From Streptomyces sp. NBC_00154 (GTDB lineage: Bacteria > Actinomycetota > Actinomycetes > Streptomycetales > Streptomycetaceae), in contig NZ_JAPEMI010000001.1 in NCBI RefSeq assembly GCF_026342835.1, positions 2,610,501 through 2,674,500 on the forward strand: 64,000 nucleotides of DNA, written 5' to 3'. Position 1 is the first letter of the stretch. Each line of letters starts with the position of its first letter. Position numbers and translations under genes: made by a program. Of this stretch, positions 8,731 through 18,297 are shown one piece after another. The notes beneath the pieces were generated by a model. It searched no databases. It was not told the origin of the DNA and worked only from the letters and a program-made list of their open reading frames with translations.

Positions 8731-9578
8731 GCTCGACCCGTACGTCCGATGCCGTCGCCGAGGCGACGACCGGCCGGCTCACCGCGCGCCGGCTGACCCT
8801 CGCCTACGAGGACCGCACGGTCGTGCACGAGCTGGACCTCACCGTTCCCGACGGCCGGGTGACGGTCATCGTCGGCCCGAACGCATGCGGCAAGTCGACC
8901 ACCCTGCGCGCGCTGGGCCGGCTGCTCAAGCCGCGCGGCGGCGCCGTACTCCTCGACGGTACGGAGCTGTCCCGGATCCCCACCAAGAAGATCGCCCAGT
9001 CCATAGGACTGCTGCCGCAGACTCCGGTCGCGCCCGAGGCGATCACCGTCTCCGACCTCGTAGCCCGCGGCCGTCAGCCGCATCAGCACTGGTGGCAGCA
9101 GTGGTCGGAGGAGGACGAGCGGGCCGTCACCGATGCCATGGACCGTACGGACATCACGGCGCTCGGCGACCGGTCGGTGGACGAACTGTCGGGCGGTCAG
9201 CGGCAGCGGGTCTGGATCGCGATGGCGCTGGCCCAGGAGACGGATCTGCTGCTGCTCGACGAGCCGACGACGTACCTCGACATCTCGCACCAGGTGGAAG
9301 TTCTCGACCTGGTGCGCCAGCTCGCCGCCCCGGCGGCGGACGGCAGCCGCGGCCGGACGGTCGTCACCGTGCTCCACGATCTGAACCAGGCCGCGCGGTA
9401 CGCGGACCACCTGGTCGCGATGAAGGCGGGCCGGATCGTCGCCGAGGGCCACCCGGCGGACATCGTCACCGCGGAGCTCGTACGCGAGGTGTTCGGCCTG
9501 GAGGCAGTGATCGTCCCGGACCCGGTGACGGGTTCGCCCCTGGTCGTGCCGGGCGCCCCCTGGACCCCGCCGTCCTGA
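8727..9578 (+). CDS. Iron-siderophore ABC transporter ATPase
   Basis: A 283-residue ABC ATPase of the FepC/FecE type. Walker A is GPNACGKST near residue 50, the signature LSGGQRQR near 154, Walker B LLLLDEPT near 177, and the switch His is in [11 protein letters not shown]. It drives import through the two preceding permeases. The ATG at 8727 overlaps the upstream stop (ATGA). Downstream comes a gene-free stretch and a convergent gene, so the operon ends here. Confidence 0.94.
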   Translation: MSSTRTSDAVAEATTGRLTARRLTLAYEDRTVVHELDLTVPDGRVTVIVGPNACGKSTTLRALGRLLKPRGGAVLLDGTELSRIPTKKIAQSIGLLPQTPVAPEAITVSDLVARGRQPHQHWWQQWSEEDERAVTDAMDRTDITALGDRSVDELSGGQRQRVWIAMALAQETDLLLLDEPTTYLDISHQVEVLDLVRQLAAPAADGSRGRTVVTVLHDLNQAARYADHLVAMKAGRIVAEGHPADIVTAELVREVFGLEAVIVPDPVTGSPLVVPGAPWTPPS

Positions 9579-9872
9579 GCCCCCACACCGGGCCGCGGGC
9601 GCGAGTGATGCCCGGGTGGGGCCGTGCAGGGGTGTCCCCGCAGGGACTGGCGCACGTGCCGGGTTCGTCCGCGTCGACGGCTTCCGCGCCAGTTCTGAGG
9701 AGACACCCCGGAGGGGCACCGCCCACCACTCCCCGGGCAGAGGCACCGGCGCCCACCCGGTGCCGGCACCCCTTCAAGCCCGTCCGGCGCTTGAGGACGG
9801 AACCGCCCACCCCGTGGACCCGAACCCGCCCGGACAAAACCGGCAGCCGGACACCGGCACCAAGCCCCCCGC
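9579..9872. other. Intergenic region with a Streptomyces-type repeat
   Basis: Nearly 300 bases separate the convergent ABC ATPase and membrane-protein genes. I see no credible gene. It contains TTGAGGACGGAACC at 9791-9804 next to GCCCGTCCGGCGC, a motif that recurs at 18282-18295. Confidence 0.5.
9791..9804 (+). repeat. Interspersed intergenic repeat, copy 1
   Basis: TTGAGGACGGAACC preceded by GCCCGTCCGGCGC. The same 14 bases occur after helD (18282-18295). Both copies sit in spacers between convergent genes, as expected for a dispersed non-coding repeat family. Confidence 0.55.
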
Positions 9873-10976
9873 CTACCCCACCCGCCTCCGCGCCCGCCAC
9901 ACCAGGAACAGCGCAGACGTCACCGCCGCCGCCCGCACCACCACCGGCCACACCCCGCTCAGCGCCTCGCCCATCCCGTCCTCCGGGATCGGCTCGCCCC
10001 AGCGCCCGTCCATCCGCCCCCACAACCAGACCAGGCCGCCCGCCGCGACCGCCCCCGGCAGCCCCATCGCAGCCAGCTTGGCCTCCCTGCGCGAGAGCGT
10101 GCGTGAGCCGTACGCGAGCAGCCAGCCGCCCGCCAGGGCCACCCAGTACCCGGTCACCGCACCGGTGACCAGCAGCGCGGCGGCGAGCAGCAACAACGGG
10201 TGGGAGAACCGGAACCCCTTGTTCTCGTCGCGGGGTGTACGCCGACGCAGCCGCGGCCGCCACCGACCGCGCGGCGCGTCGTCCGCCTCACCGGCATCAC
10301 CACCGTCGGAGCCGGCCCCGTCACCCTCAACGCCCTCGTCCGCATCCGCACCGGCCCCCTCCGCAGCCCCCTCCACCGGCGGCCGCGGTGGCCTCAACAG
10401 CTCGGGGATCTCCACCCCGCCCACGAACCCCGGCACCTCCACGCCGTCCCCGAACGGCCCGGACTCGATGCGCCACCAGTCGGGTTCGCTCCCGGACGCG
10501 CCCAGTTCGTCCGTCCCCGCCATGTGCGGCGGCGACGGCACCCGTTGGGCCGGCACATCGCCCCCCGAAATCCCCGAGGCCCCCGAGATCTCCGAGGCCC
10601 GAGAGGGCCCCGTCGCCCCCTCCGACGCGCCCTTGCGCGAACTCTCTTTCCGGAGCGTCCCTCTGCGCGGCCGGGGGATCCCCCGCGACTCCGGATCACC
10701 CGCATCCGGAGCCCCCGGCGCCCCCGGCAACGTCACCGTTCCGTCGGCCGACCGGGCCGCCGCGGCGACCAGTTCGTCCGGTGTGCCGAGCCGCCCGATG
10801 ATGCGGCGCACCGCCGCCGGCGTGTCCGTGGCCTGGCTTCCGCGCTGCCGGTCGATCTCGGTGCGCAGTGCCGCCACGAGCCGCATCCGGGTGCCCGAGG
10901 ACAGCTGTTGCTGCTGGGCCAGATCCCCGACCCGGCTCAGATAGTCGTAGACGAGCTGGTCGCTCTCGATCCCCAC
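9873..10976 (-). CDS. Membrane protein with N-terminal HAAS-like helical domain
   Basis: A 367-residue protein. The first ~75 residues (MGIESDQLVYDYLSRVGDLA and the following RRIIGRLGTPDELVAA) form a helical module resembling domains found ahead of small membrane permeases. A low-complexity Pro/Gly/Ser/acidic region holds conserved patches PSPPHMAGTDELG and VPGFVGGVEIPELL. A basic segment then leads into about four transmembrane segments. The GTG at 10976 is in frame with the conserved MGIESDQ start; longer frames run into the neighbour. No function is known. It is divergent from the helicase-associated gene. Confidence 0.75.
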   Translation of the reverse strand: MGIESDQLVYDYLSRVGDLAQQQQLSSGTRMRLVAALRTEIDRQRGSQATDTPAAVRRIIGRLGTPDELVAAAARSADGTVTLPGAPGAPDAGDPESRGIPRPRRGTLRKESSRKGASEGATGPSRASEISGASGISGGDVPAQRVPSPPHMAGTDELGASGSEPDWWRIESGPFGDGVEVPGFVGGVEIPELLRPPRPPVEGAAEGAGADADEGVEGDGAGSDGGDAGEADDAPRGRWRPRLRRRTPRDENKGFRFSHPLLLLAAALLVTGAVTGYWVALAGGWLLAYGSRTLSRREAKLAAMGLPGAVAAGGLVWLWGRMDGRWGEPIPEDGMGEALSGVWPVVVRAAAVTSALFLVWRARRRVG

Positions 10977-11058
10977 GCGATGGTTCCCCTCTGACCGGCC
11001 TGCACCGACGGTAGCGCCCTCGGGCCTGTCCGGAGCGACTACCGTGGGACGGATGGGG

Positions 11059-13509
11059 ATGACCACACCACCGCGGACGCTCGCCGAAGCTCTGCGCGCC
11101 CGGGACGACGAGTCGTTGGCCGGGCTGCTCCGCGCCCGCCCCGATCTTCTGTCTCCGGTACCGAACGACATCACCCAGTTGGCGACGCGAGCCGGCACCC
11201 GGGCCTCTGTCGTACGCGCGCTGGAACACCTCGACCGGTTCGCCCTGCAGACCGCGGAGGCGCTTGCCGTCGCGCCCGATCCGGCCCCGTACGACACTCT
11301 GCTCGCCCTGCTCACCGGCGACGGCCAGGACGACGGCACGGCCCGCGACGATGCGGGTACGGCAATCCGGAGCGCGGCGCCCGGCGCCGTCGCGACCCTG
11401 CGCGAACAGGCCCTCGTCTGGGGCGAGAACGACCGGCTGCGGCTGGTGCGTACCGCGCGCGAACTCCTTGCCCCGTCCCCGCAGCACCCCTCCCCCACCG
11501 GGCTGGGGCCGACCGTCGCCGAGGCAACGGCCGGGATGTCGCCGGGCCGGCTCCAGGAGATCCTGGCGGCGGCCGGACTGCCCGCCACCCATGACCCGGT
11601 CTCCGCCGTGGCCTCCCTGTCCGCGCTCTTCACCGACCGCAGCAGGATGGGCGAGCTGCTCGACACCGCGCCGGTCGAGGCCCTGTCGGTGCTGGACCGG
11701 CTGGTGTGGGGCCCGCCGTACGGGGAGGTGACCCCGAACCCGACGCCGCCCGTGAAGTGGCTGCGCGACCGCGGGCTGCTGCTGCCCGTGTCGACGCGCA
11801 CGGTCGTCCTGCCGCGCGAGGCGGCCCTGCACCTGCGGGCCGGGCGCGCCCACCGCGTACCGGAGCCGCTGCCGCCCGCCGTCGTGGCGGCCGCGACGCG
11901 CGATCCCCAGGCTGTGGACAGTGCGGCGGCGGGCCAGGCGTTCCTGGCGGTGTCCACCGTCGAGGAACTCCTGACGAGCTGGAACGGCGGCGGCCCACCG
12001 ATACTGCGCGCCGGCGGCCTCAGCGTCCGCGAGCTGAAGCGGATCGCGGCCGTCCTCGACGTGTCCGAGCCGATCGCCGCGTTCTGGCTCGAACTCGCCT
12101 ACGCGGCCGGACTGCTGGCCTCCGACGGCGAGGCCGACGAGCGGTATGCGCCGACGCCCGCCTACGACGACTGGACCGAACTCCCCGTCCAGGACCGCTG
12201 GGTGCACCTCGCCACAACCTGGCTCACCGCCACCCGCACCGCCGGCCTGGTCGGCGGCCAGGACGCCAAGGGCCGGGCCCTGTCCGCGCTCGGCCCCGAA
12301 CTCGACCGCTCGGCCGCCCCCGAGGTACGCCACCGCATCCTGGCCCTGCTCGCCTCGCTGGACCCCGGCACCGCCCCGGACCCGGAGTCGCTGCTCGCCC
12401 GGCTCCGCTGGGAGCGGCCGCTGCGCGGCGCCTCCACGTCCGCCGGGAACACCACCGACCTGCGGTCCCGGATCGCCCTGTGGACGCTGAACGAGTCCGA
12501 ACTCCTCGGCATCACCGGCCGTGGCGCGCTCTCCTCCCAGTCCCGCGCCCTGATCGACTCCGGCCCGGCGAAGGCTGCCGCGCTGCTCGCCCCGCTCATC
12601 CCGGAGCCCCTCGACCACGTCCTGCTCCAGGCCGACCTGACGGCCGTCGCGCCCGGCCCGCTGGAACGCCCCCTCGCCGACACGCTGTCCGTCCTCGCGG
12701 ACATCGAATCGAAGGGTGGTGCGACGGTCTACCGGTTCACGCCGGGCTCCGTACGCCGTGCGCTGGACGCCGGACAGTCCGCGGCCGATCTGCACGCGTT
12801 CCTCGCCGCACACAGCCGTACGCCGGTCCCGCAGCCCCTCAGCTACCTCATCGACGACGTCGCCCGCCGTCACGGCCATCTGCGGATCGGCGCCGCTTCC
12901 GCGTACGTACGCTGCGACGACGAGGCCGTGCTCAACGAGATCCTCGCCGACAGGCGCTCGGCCACCCTGCGCCTGCGCCGCCTCGCACCGACGGCACTGG
13001 CCGCCCAGATCGACCCGGCGTCCCTGCTCGAAGGGCTGCGCGAGATGGGCTACGCCCCGGCCGCCGAGTCCGCCGAGGGCGACGTCCTGATCACCCGTGC
13101 GGGCATCCGCCGCACCCCGCCCCGTACCCCGCCCGCCCCTATCCCCGAAGGCCCGCCGGTGCCCGACGGAACGCTGCTGGGCGCGGCGGTACGGGCGATC
13201 CGCGCCGGGGACACGGCCGCGACGGTCGTCCACAAGGAGACGGACGGGACCGCCGCCACGGCCGGCTCACTGCCCCGCACGACGTCCGCGGAGACCCTCG
13301 CCACGGTCCAGGCGGCGGCGATGACGGGCTCCGCGGTGTGGATCGGGTACGTCAACGCGGAGGGCGCGGCCAGCCAGCGGGTCATCGCCCCGGTCCGGGT
13401 GGAGGGCGGTTTCGTGACGGCGTACGACCACACGGCGGACGAGGTCCGCACCTACCCGCTGCACCGGATCACCGGCGTCGCCGAACTGGCCGACGACGCC
13501 ACCACCTGA
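11059..13509 (+). CDS. XPB/Ssl2-like helicase-associated protein with WYL-like C-terminus
   Basis: An 816-residue protein of the actinobacterial family annotated as helicase C-terminal (XPB/Ssl2-like). I see no Walker A or DEAD-like motif, so it is not itself a helicase. The N-terminal ~600 residues are winged-helix-rich. The last ~55 residues (VWIGYVNAEG, RVIAPVRVEG and YPLHRITGV) look like a WYL ligand/nucleic-acid-binding module. It lies 225 bases before the XPB gene, which suggests a partner role in DNA repair; this is inference. ATG 11059 is preferred over GTG 11044 because of GGGACGG upstream. Confidence 0.75.
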   Translation: MTTPPRTLAEALRARDDESLAGLLRARPDLLSPVPNDITQLATRAGTRASVVRALEHLDRFALQTAEALAVAPDPAPYDTLLALLTGDGQDDGTARDDAGTAIRSAAPGAVATLREQALVWGENDRLRLVRTARELLAPSPQHPSPTGLGPTVAEATAGMSPGRLQEILAAAGLPATHDPVSAVASLSALFTDRSRMGELLDTAPVEALSVLDRLVWGPPYGEVTPNPTPPVKWLRDRGLLLPVSTRTVVLPREAALHLRAGRAHRVPEPLPPAVVAAATRDPQAVDSAAAGQAFLAVSTVEELLTSWNGGGPPILRAGGLSVRELKRIAAVLDVSEPIAAFWLELAYAAGLLASDGEADERYAPTPAYDDWTELPVQDRWVHLATTWLTATRTAGLVGGQDAKGRALSALGPELDRSAAPEVRHRILALLASLDPGTAPDPESLLARLRWERPLRGASTSAGNTTDLRSRIALWTLNESELLGITGRGALSSQSRALIDSGPAKAAALLAPLIPEPLDHVLLQADLTAVAPGPLERPLADTLSVLADIESKGGATVYRFTPGSVRRALDAGQSAADLHAFLAAHSRTPVPQPLSYLIDDVARRHGHLRIGAASAYVRCDDEAVLNEILADRRSATLRLRRLAPTALAAQIDPASLLEGLREMGYAPAAESAEGDVLITRAGIRRTPPRTPPAPIPEGPPVPDGTLLGAAVRAIRAGDTAATVVHKETDGTAATAGSLPRTTSAETLATVQAAAMTGSAVWIGYVNAEGAASQRVIAPVRVEGGFVTAYDHTADEVRTYPLHRITGVAELADDATT

Positions 13510-13734
13510 CCTCCCGGCCCAGCGGGACGGGCCACCGCCGGCGCGGCCGCTCCGGGGCCGTACGCCCGGCAGCGGCACGGGTCACCGCGGGCCGGGACAC
13601 GTCCCGTACCCGCACGGCGAGCGAGTGGCCGGACATCCCGCTCGCCGCCACCTACGCGCCACCTACCTCGCATGGGGCACACTGGACGTTTGGCCGCACG
13701 GGCGGCCGCACCCCCGTAGAAAGGGCCGAGACGC

Positions 13735-15378
13735 GTGACCGGACCCCTCATCGTCCAAAGCGACAAGACCCTGCTCCTGGAAGTCGACCACGACCAGGCC
13801 GATGCCTGCCGTCGCGCGATCGCGCCCTTCGCGGAACTGGAGCGGGCGCCGGAACACATCCACACCTACCGGCTGACCCCCCTCGGGCTGTGGAACGCAC
13901 GCGCCGCCGGGCACGACGCCGAGCAGGTCGTCGACGCGCTCGTGCAGTACTCGCGCTATCCGGTACCGCACGCACTGCTCGTCGACATCGCCGAGACGAT
14001 GGCCCGGTACGGCCGCCTCACGCTCTCCAAGCATCCGGTCCACGGTCTGGTGCTGACCTCCACGGACCGGCCCGTTCTGGAGGAGATCCTCCGGTCGAAG
14101 AAGGTCCAGCCGCTGGTCGGGGCCCGGATCGACCCGGACACCGTGGCGGTGCACCCGTCCGAGCGCGGGCAGATCAAGCAGACCCTGCTGAAGCTGGGCT
14201 GGCCGGCCGAGGACCTGGCCGGGTACGTCGACGGCGAGGCGCACCCGATCGAGCTGGCCGAGGACGGCTGGGCACTGCGGCCGTACCAGAAGCAGGCCGT
14301 CGAGGGGTTCTGGCACGGTGGCTCCGGCGTCGTCGTACTCCCCTGCGGTGCGGGCAAGACACTGGTCGGGGCCGGTGCGATGGCGGAGGCCAAGGCGACC
14401 ACGCTGATCCTGGTGACGAACACCGTCTCGGCCCGGCAGTGGAAGCACGAGCTGGTGAAGCGGACGTCGCTGACCGAGGACGAGATCGGCGAGTACAGCG
14501 GTACGCGCAAGGAGATCCGGCCGGTCACCATCGCCACGTACCAGGTGCTGACGACCCGCCGTAAGGGCGTCTATCCGCATCTGGAGCTGTTCGACTCCCG
14601 CGACTGGGGCCTGGTGATCTACGACGAGGTGCATCTGCTGCCCGCACCCGTCTTCAAGTTCACCGCCGACCTGCAGGCCCGGCGGCGGCTCGGCCTCACC
14701 GCGACGCTCGTCCGGGAGGACGGCCGCGAGTCGGACGTCTTCTCGCTGATCGGCCCCAAGCGGTTCGACGCGCCGTGGAAGGAGATCGAGGCGCAGGGCT
14801 ACATCGCGCCTGCCGACTGTGTCGAGGTCCGGGTCAATCTGACGGACTCGGAGCGGCTGGCCTACGCGACCGCCGAGGCCGAGGAGAAGTACCGGTTCTG
14901 CGCGACGACCGCGACGAAGCGGAAGGTGACGGAGGCGCTGGTGCGCAAGCACCGGGGCGAGCAGACCCTCGTCATCGGGCAGTACATCGACCAGCTCGAC
15001 GAGCTGGGCGAGCATCTGGACGCCCCGGTGATCAAGGGCGAGACGAGCAACGCACAGCGCGAGAAGCTCTTCGACGCGTTCCGCCAGGGCGAGCTCAGCG
15101 TCCTCGTCGTGTCGAAGGTCGCGAACTTCTCGATCGACCTGCCGGAGGCGACCGTCGCCATCCAGGTGTCCGGCACGTTCGGCTCACGGCAGGAGGAGGC
15201 ACAGCGGCTCGGCCGGGTGCTGCGGCCGAAGGCGGACGGGCACGAGGCCCGGTTCTACTCGGTGGTCGCCCGCGACACGATCGATCAGGACTTCGCGGCA
15301 CACCGCCAGCGGTTCCTGGCCGAGCAGGGGTACGCGTACCGGATCGTGGACGCGGACGAGCTGCTGACGGACAACTGA
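13735..15378 (+). CDS. DNA repair helicase XPB
   Basis: A 547-residue superfamily 2 helicase of the bacterial XPB type. An N-terminal damage-recognition-like domain (residues 1-175) precedes the motor. The Q-like segment RPYQKQAVEGF, Walker A PCGAGKT (~203-209), DEVH (~297-300), motif III LTAT and motif VI EEAQRLGRVLRP are all present. Bacterial XPB unwinds DNA 3' to 5' and is linked to nucleotide excision repair. The GTG at 13735 follows GAAAGG. It forms a conserved-looking pair with the preceding WYL-containing gene. Confidence 0.93.
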   Translation: MTGPLIVQSDKTLLLEVDHDQADACRRAIAPFAELERAPEHIHTYRLTPLGLWNARAAGHDAEQVVDALVQYSRYPVPHALLVDIAETMARYGRLTLSKHPVHGLVLTSTDRPVLEEILRSKKVQPLVGARIDPDTVAVHPSERGQIKQTLLKLGWPAEDLAGYVDGEAHPIELAEDGWALRPYQKQAVEGFWHGGSGVVVLPCGAGKTLVGAGAMAEAKATTLILVTNTVSARQWKHELVKRTSLTEDEIGEYSGTRKEIRPVTIATYQVLTTRRKGVYPHLELFDSRDWGLVIYDEVHLLPAPVFKFTADLQARRRLGLTATLVREDGRESDVFSLIGPKRFDAPWKEIEAQGYIAPADCVEVRVNLTDSERLAYATAEAEEKYRFCATTATKRKVTEALVRKHRGEQTLVIGQYIDQLDELGEHLDAPVIKGETSNAQREKLFDAFRQGELSVLVVSKVANFSIDLPEATVAIQVSGTFGSRQEEAQRLGRVLRPKADGHEARFYSVVARDTIDQDFAAHRQRFLAEQGYAYRIVDADELLTDN

Positions 15379-15478
15379 GCAGCTGAATCGAGCGCTCCAC
15401 GCGCGGGGGCGGGGCTCCTCGCCTCCGTGCCGGATGCTCGTACCGGAGCGGTCGCGCGAACTCGTGGCCCCGCCGTAC

Positions 15479-15706
15479 TCAGTGTTCGCGGCGTACGGAT
15501 CGGTCGTGCTGTTCTCGATGCTCGCGGCGGAGGACGCCCGCCTCCTCCGCGTACTCGCCGAGGACGGCCACGCCGAACGCGGCGCGTGCGAAAACCTTCA
15601 CAGCGCGCATGGCGTCGCCGATGTGGTGGGTGGGCGGGTGACCGGTGGCGGCCGTCGCGCCGTGCGCGGGGCCGGTCCCGTGTGGGTTCAGGCTGGCGGT
15701 GCTCAT
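15479..15706 (-). CDS. Small conserved-type hypothetical protein
   Basis: A 75-residue frame, starting MSTASLNPHGTGPAHG from ATG 15706 (ATG 15715 is also possible). It contains HHIGDAMRAVKVFARAAFGVAVLGEYAEE, only partly quoted by family and with one amphipathic hydrophobic stretch. I do not recognise a domain. I call it because codon use looks coding and the sequence resembles a small protein I associate with this Streptomyces neighbourhood. It is convergent with XPB and divergent from helD. Confidence 0.45.
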   Translation of the reverse strand: MSTASLNPHGTGPAHGATAATGHPPTHHIGDAMRAVKVFARAAFGVAVLGEYAEEAGVLRREHREQHDRSVRREH

Positions 15707-15715
15707 GTAATCCAT

Positions 15716-16104
15716 GGTCCTGCGCCCGTGCCGTAAAGGCATCGGCCCGCGGGCGGAATCCCCGTGGTCTTCGCATAGGCCTCCGGTCGCATGCCGTCCC
15801 CTACGGGATGGGGCGGGGGCTGGACGGGGAAGGGACTGCGGGTGGGCCGGGCAGCTCAATTCGTTCGACCCCGCCGGTCGCGGTCGATACAATCGCCGGT
15901 CTGCCCGCCTCCCGCACCGTGGTACCGGCTCGTCGCCGGCAGCCGGGGGAGCGCCGCCGACCGGACGGAAACCGGCCGACAGTCGTACGTGCACCTGCGT
16001 GCGTACCCCGTGATCGATCCTCGAGCGGACCGCGTCGCCCCCTGCCCGTAACCGGGAGCGAGCTGCGGGCCGCCGTCCTGCGTTGAAAAGCCGGAGGCAA
16101 CACC
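15716..16104. other. Intergenic region upstream of helD
   Basis: About 390 bases without a convincing gene. A possible promoter reads TTCGAC (15863-15868), 18 bases, TACAAT (15887-15892). I looked for the rifamycin-associated palindrome reported before some actinomycete helD genes and did not see one. Confidence 0.4.
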
Positions 16105-18198
16105 GTGCCCGCGCACGAACACGAAAGCGACACCACCACCACCGATCCGCTGGGTCGCGAGCGCGCCCATCTCGCGGCGTCCCGGGCCGCATTGCGCGCC
16201 ATGCGTGAGGACGCCCAGGCGCTCGACATCCGCGATGTCACCGCGAACTGGGTCAACGCCGCCGTCCTGCAGGCCCAGATCGACGAACGCATCAAGTCGC
16301 TCGCCGACCTCTCCCACACCCCGCTCTTCTTCGGCCGCCTCGACTATCTGCACCCGGTCGGTGCCGAACAGGCCGAGGGCGCGGAGGGCGAGCAGTTCTA
16401 CATCGGGCGGCGCCATGTCCATGACGCCGACGGCGATCCGATGGTCATCGACTGGCGTGCGCCCGTCTCGCAGCCGTTCTACCGGGCCTCGAAGAAGGAC
16501 CCGCAGGACGTCGGACAGCGCCGCCGCTTCGGGTACACCGGCGGCGAGCTGACCGCGTACGAGGACGAGCACCTCAGCGACCCGACCGAGGCCGCGCAGA
16601 CCAGCAAACTGCTCCAGGCGGAGATCGAGCGGCCGCGCGTCGGTCCGATGCGCGACATCGTGGCGACGATCCAGCCCGAGCAGGACGAGATCGTCCGCAG
16701 CGGGCTCGGCGGGACGGTCTGCGTGCAGGGAGGGCCCGGAACCGGCAAGACCGCCGTCGGCCTGCACCGGGTCGCGTATCTGCTTTACGCGCACCGCGAG
16801 CGGCTCGCCCGCACCGGCACGCTGGTCATCGGGCCGAACCGGTCGTTCCTCCACTACATCGAGCAGGTGCTCCCGGCCCTCGGTGAGCTGGAGGTGAAGC
16901 AGGCGACCGTCGACGATCTGGTGGCGGCGCATGTCGAGGTGCGGGGTACGGACGCGGCGGAGGCGGCCGTCGTCAAGGGTGACGCCCGGATGGCGGAGGT
17001 GCTGCGGCGGGCGATCCGTTCGCATGTGACGCTGCCGACGGAGCCGGTGATGGTGGTGCGCGGTTCGCGCCGCTGGCGGGTGCCCGCGTACGAACTGGAG
17101 GAGATGGTCACCGAGTTGCTGGCCCGCGACATGCGGTACGGAGCGGCACACGAGGCGCTTCCGCAGCGCATCGCGCACGCCGTCCTGGTACGGATGGAGG
17201 AGGCCGGGGAGGCCCCCGACGACCGGGTGCAGAACGCGGTGGCCCGCACTCCCGCGGTCAAGGCGGCCGTGAAGGCGATCTGGCCCGCCGTCGACCCGGC
17301 GAAGCTGGTGCTGCGACTGCTCTCCGACCCGGAGTTCCTGGCCGCGCACGCGGACGGGCTGCTCACCGAGGACGAGCAGAAGACGATCCTGTGGACGAAG
17401 CCGGCCCGGAGCGTGAAGTCGGTGAAGTGGTCGGCGGCGGACGCGGTGCTGATCGACGAGGCGAGCGATCTGGTGGCGCGTACCCACTCGCTCGGCCATG
17501 TCGTCCTCGACGAGGCGCAGGACCTCTCCCCCATGCAGTACCGGGCGGTGGGCCGCCGCTGCACGACAGGTTCGGCGACCGTGCTCGGCGACCTGGCACA
17601 GGGGACGACGCCGTGGTCGACGGAGAGCTGGGCGCAGGCGCTGCACCACCTGGGCAAGGCGGACGCGGTGGTGGAGGAGCTGACGGCGGGCTTCCGTGTG
17701 CCGAGGGAGGTCATCGCGTACGCGTCCCGGCTGCTGCCGGTGATCTCGCCGGGTCTCGCGGAGGTGGAGTCGGTACGTGAGTCGCCGGGTTCACTGGCGG
17801 TACGGGGAGTGGCCGGCCCGGCCGCTCTGGACGCGGCGGTGCTCGCGGCGTGCGAGGAGTCGCTGACGCAGGAGGGGTCGATCGGCCTGATCGCGGCGGA
17901 CGCCCGGATCCCGGCGCTGGCGGAGGCGCTGACAGCGGCGGGGCACGCATATCTGTCCCCCGGCGAGGAGACGACGGCCGAGTCCCGGCTGACGCTGGTC
18001 CCGGCGTCGCTGGCGAAGGGGCTGGAGTACGACTATGTGGTGCTGGACGAGCCGGCGGCGGTGGTCGACGGCGAACCGGACGAACGCACGGGCCTGCGCC
18101 GGTTGTATGTGGCGCTGACCCGTGCGGTGTCGGGGTTGACGGTGGTGCACGCGGCGGGGTTGCCGGAGGCGCTCGGGGGTGCCGGGACCGCCCGGTAG
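16105..18198 (+). CDS. helD: HelD-like RNA polymerase recycling ATPase
   Basis: A 697-residue superfamily 1 (UvrD/Rep-like) helicase without the full DNA-unwinding layout, matching HelD. The N-terminal coiled segment (residues ~10-75) corresponds to the arm that enters the RNA polymerase secondary channel. Walker A GGPGTGKT is at ~210-217, VVLDEAQDLSPMQYRAV at ~465-480, and the C-terminal motif VALTRAVSGLTVV closes the motor. HelD dislodges stalled RNA polymerase. GTG 16105 follows CCGGAGG. It stands alone between spacer regions. Confidence 0.9.
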   Translation: MPAHEHESDTTTTDPLGRERAHLAASRAALRAMREDAQALDIRDVTANWVNAAVLQAQIDERIKSLADLSHTPLFFGRLDYLHPVGAEQAEGAEGEQFYIGRRHVHDADGDPMVIDWRAPVSQPFYRASKKDPQDVGQRRRFGYTGGELTAYEDEHLSDPTEAAQTSKLLQAEIERPRVGPMRDIVATIQPEQDEIVRSGLGGTVCVQGGPGTGKTAVGLHRVAYLLYAHRERLARTGTLVIGPNRSFLHYIEQVLPALGELEVKQATVDDLVAAHVEVRGTDAAEAAVVKGDARMAEVLRRAIRSHVTLPTEPVMVVRGSRRWRVPAYELEEMVTELLARDMRYGAAHEALPQRIAHAVLVRMEEAGEAPDDRVQNAVARTPAVKAAVKAIWPAVDPAKLVLRLLSDPEFLAAHADGLLTEDEQKTILWTKPARSVKSVKWSAADAVLIDEASDLVARTHSLGHVVLDEAQDLSPMQYRAVGRRCTTGSATVLGDLAQGTTPWSTESWAQALHHLGKADAVVEELTAGFRVPREVIAYASRLLPVISPGLAEVESVRESPGSLAVRGVAGPAALDAAVLAACEESLTQEGSIGLIAADARIPALAEALTAAGHAYLSPGEETTAESRLTLVPASLAKGLEYDYVVLDEPAAVVDGEPDERTGLRRLYVALTRAVSGLTVVHAAGLPEALGGAGTAR

Positions 18199-18206
18199 CC
18201 GCCGGG

Positions 18207-18295
18207 CCTCAATCGCCGGACGGGCTCGGCTCTCCGGCCCGTCGAGCGGGTGCCCCCATGCCCTCGAGGCCATGGGGGTGGTTGAGGACGGAACC
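18207..18295. repeat. Interspersed intergenic repeat, copy 2, with nested hairpins
   Basis: CCTCAA (18207-18212) pairs with TTGAGG (18282-18287), and inside it CCCCCATG (18253-18260) pairs with CATGGGGG (18271-18278). The right end carries TTGAGGACGGAACC, identical to 9791-9804. It lies between the convergent helD and cutC genes and may also end transcription. Confidence 0.6.
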
Positions 18296-18297
18296 GG

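Noticed and set aside
15716..16104. Rifamycin-associated palindrome before helD
   Set aside because: I searched the leader for a GGGGCTTGC-type palindrome and found none, so rifamycin induction cannot be claimed.
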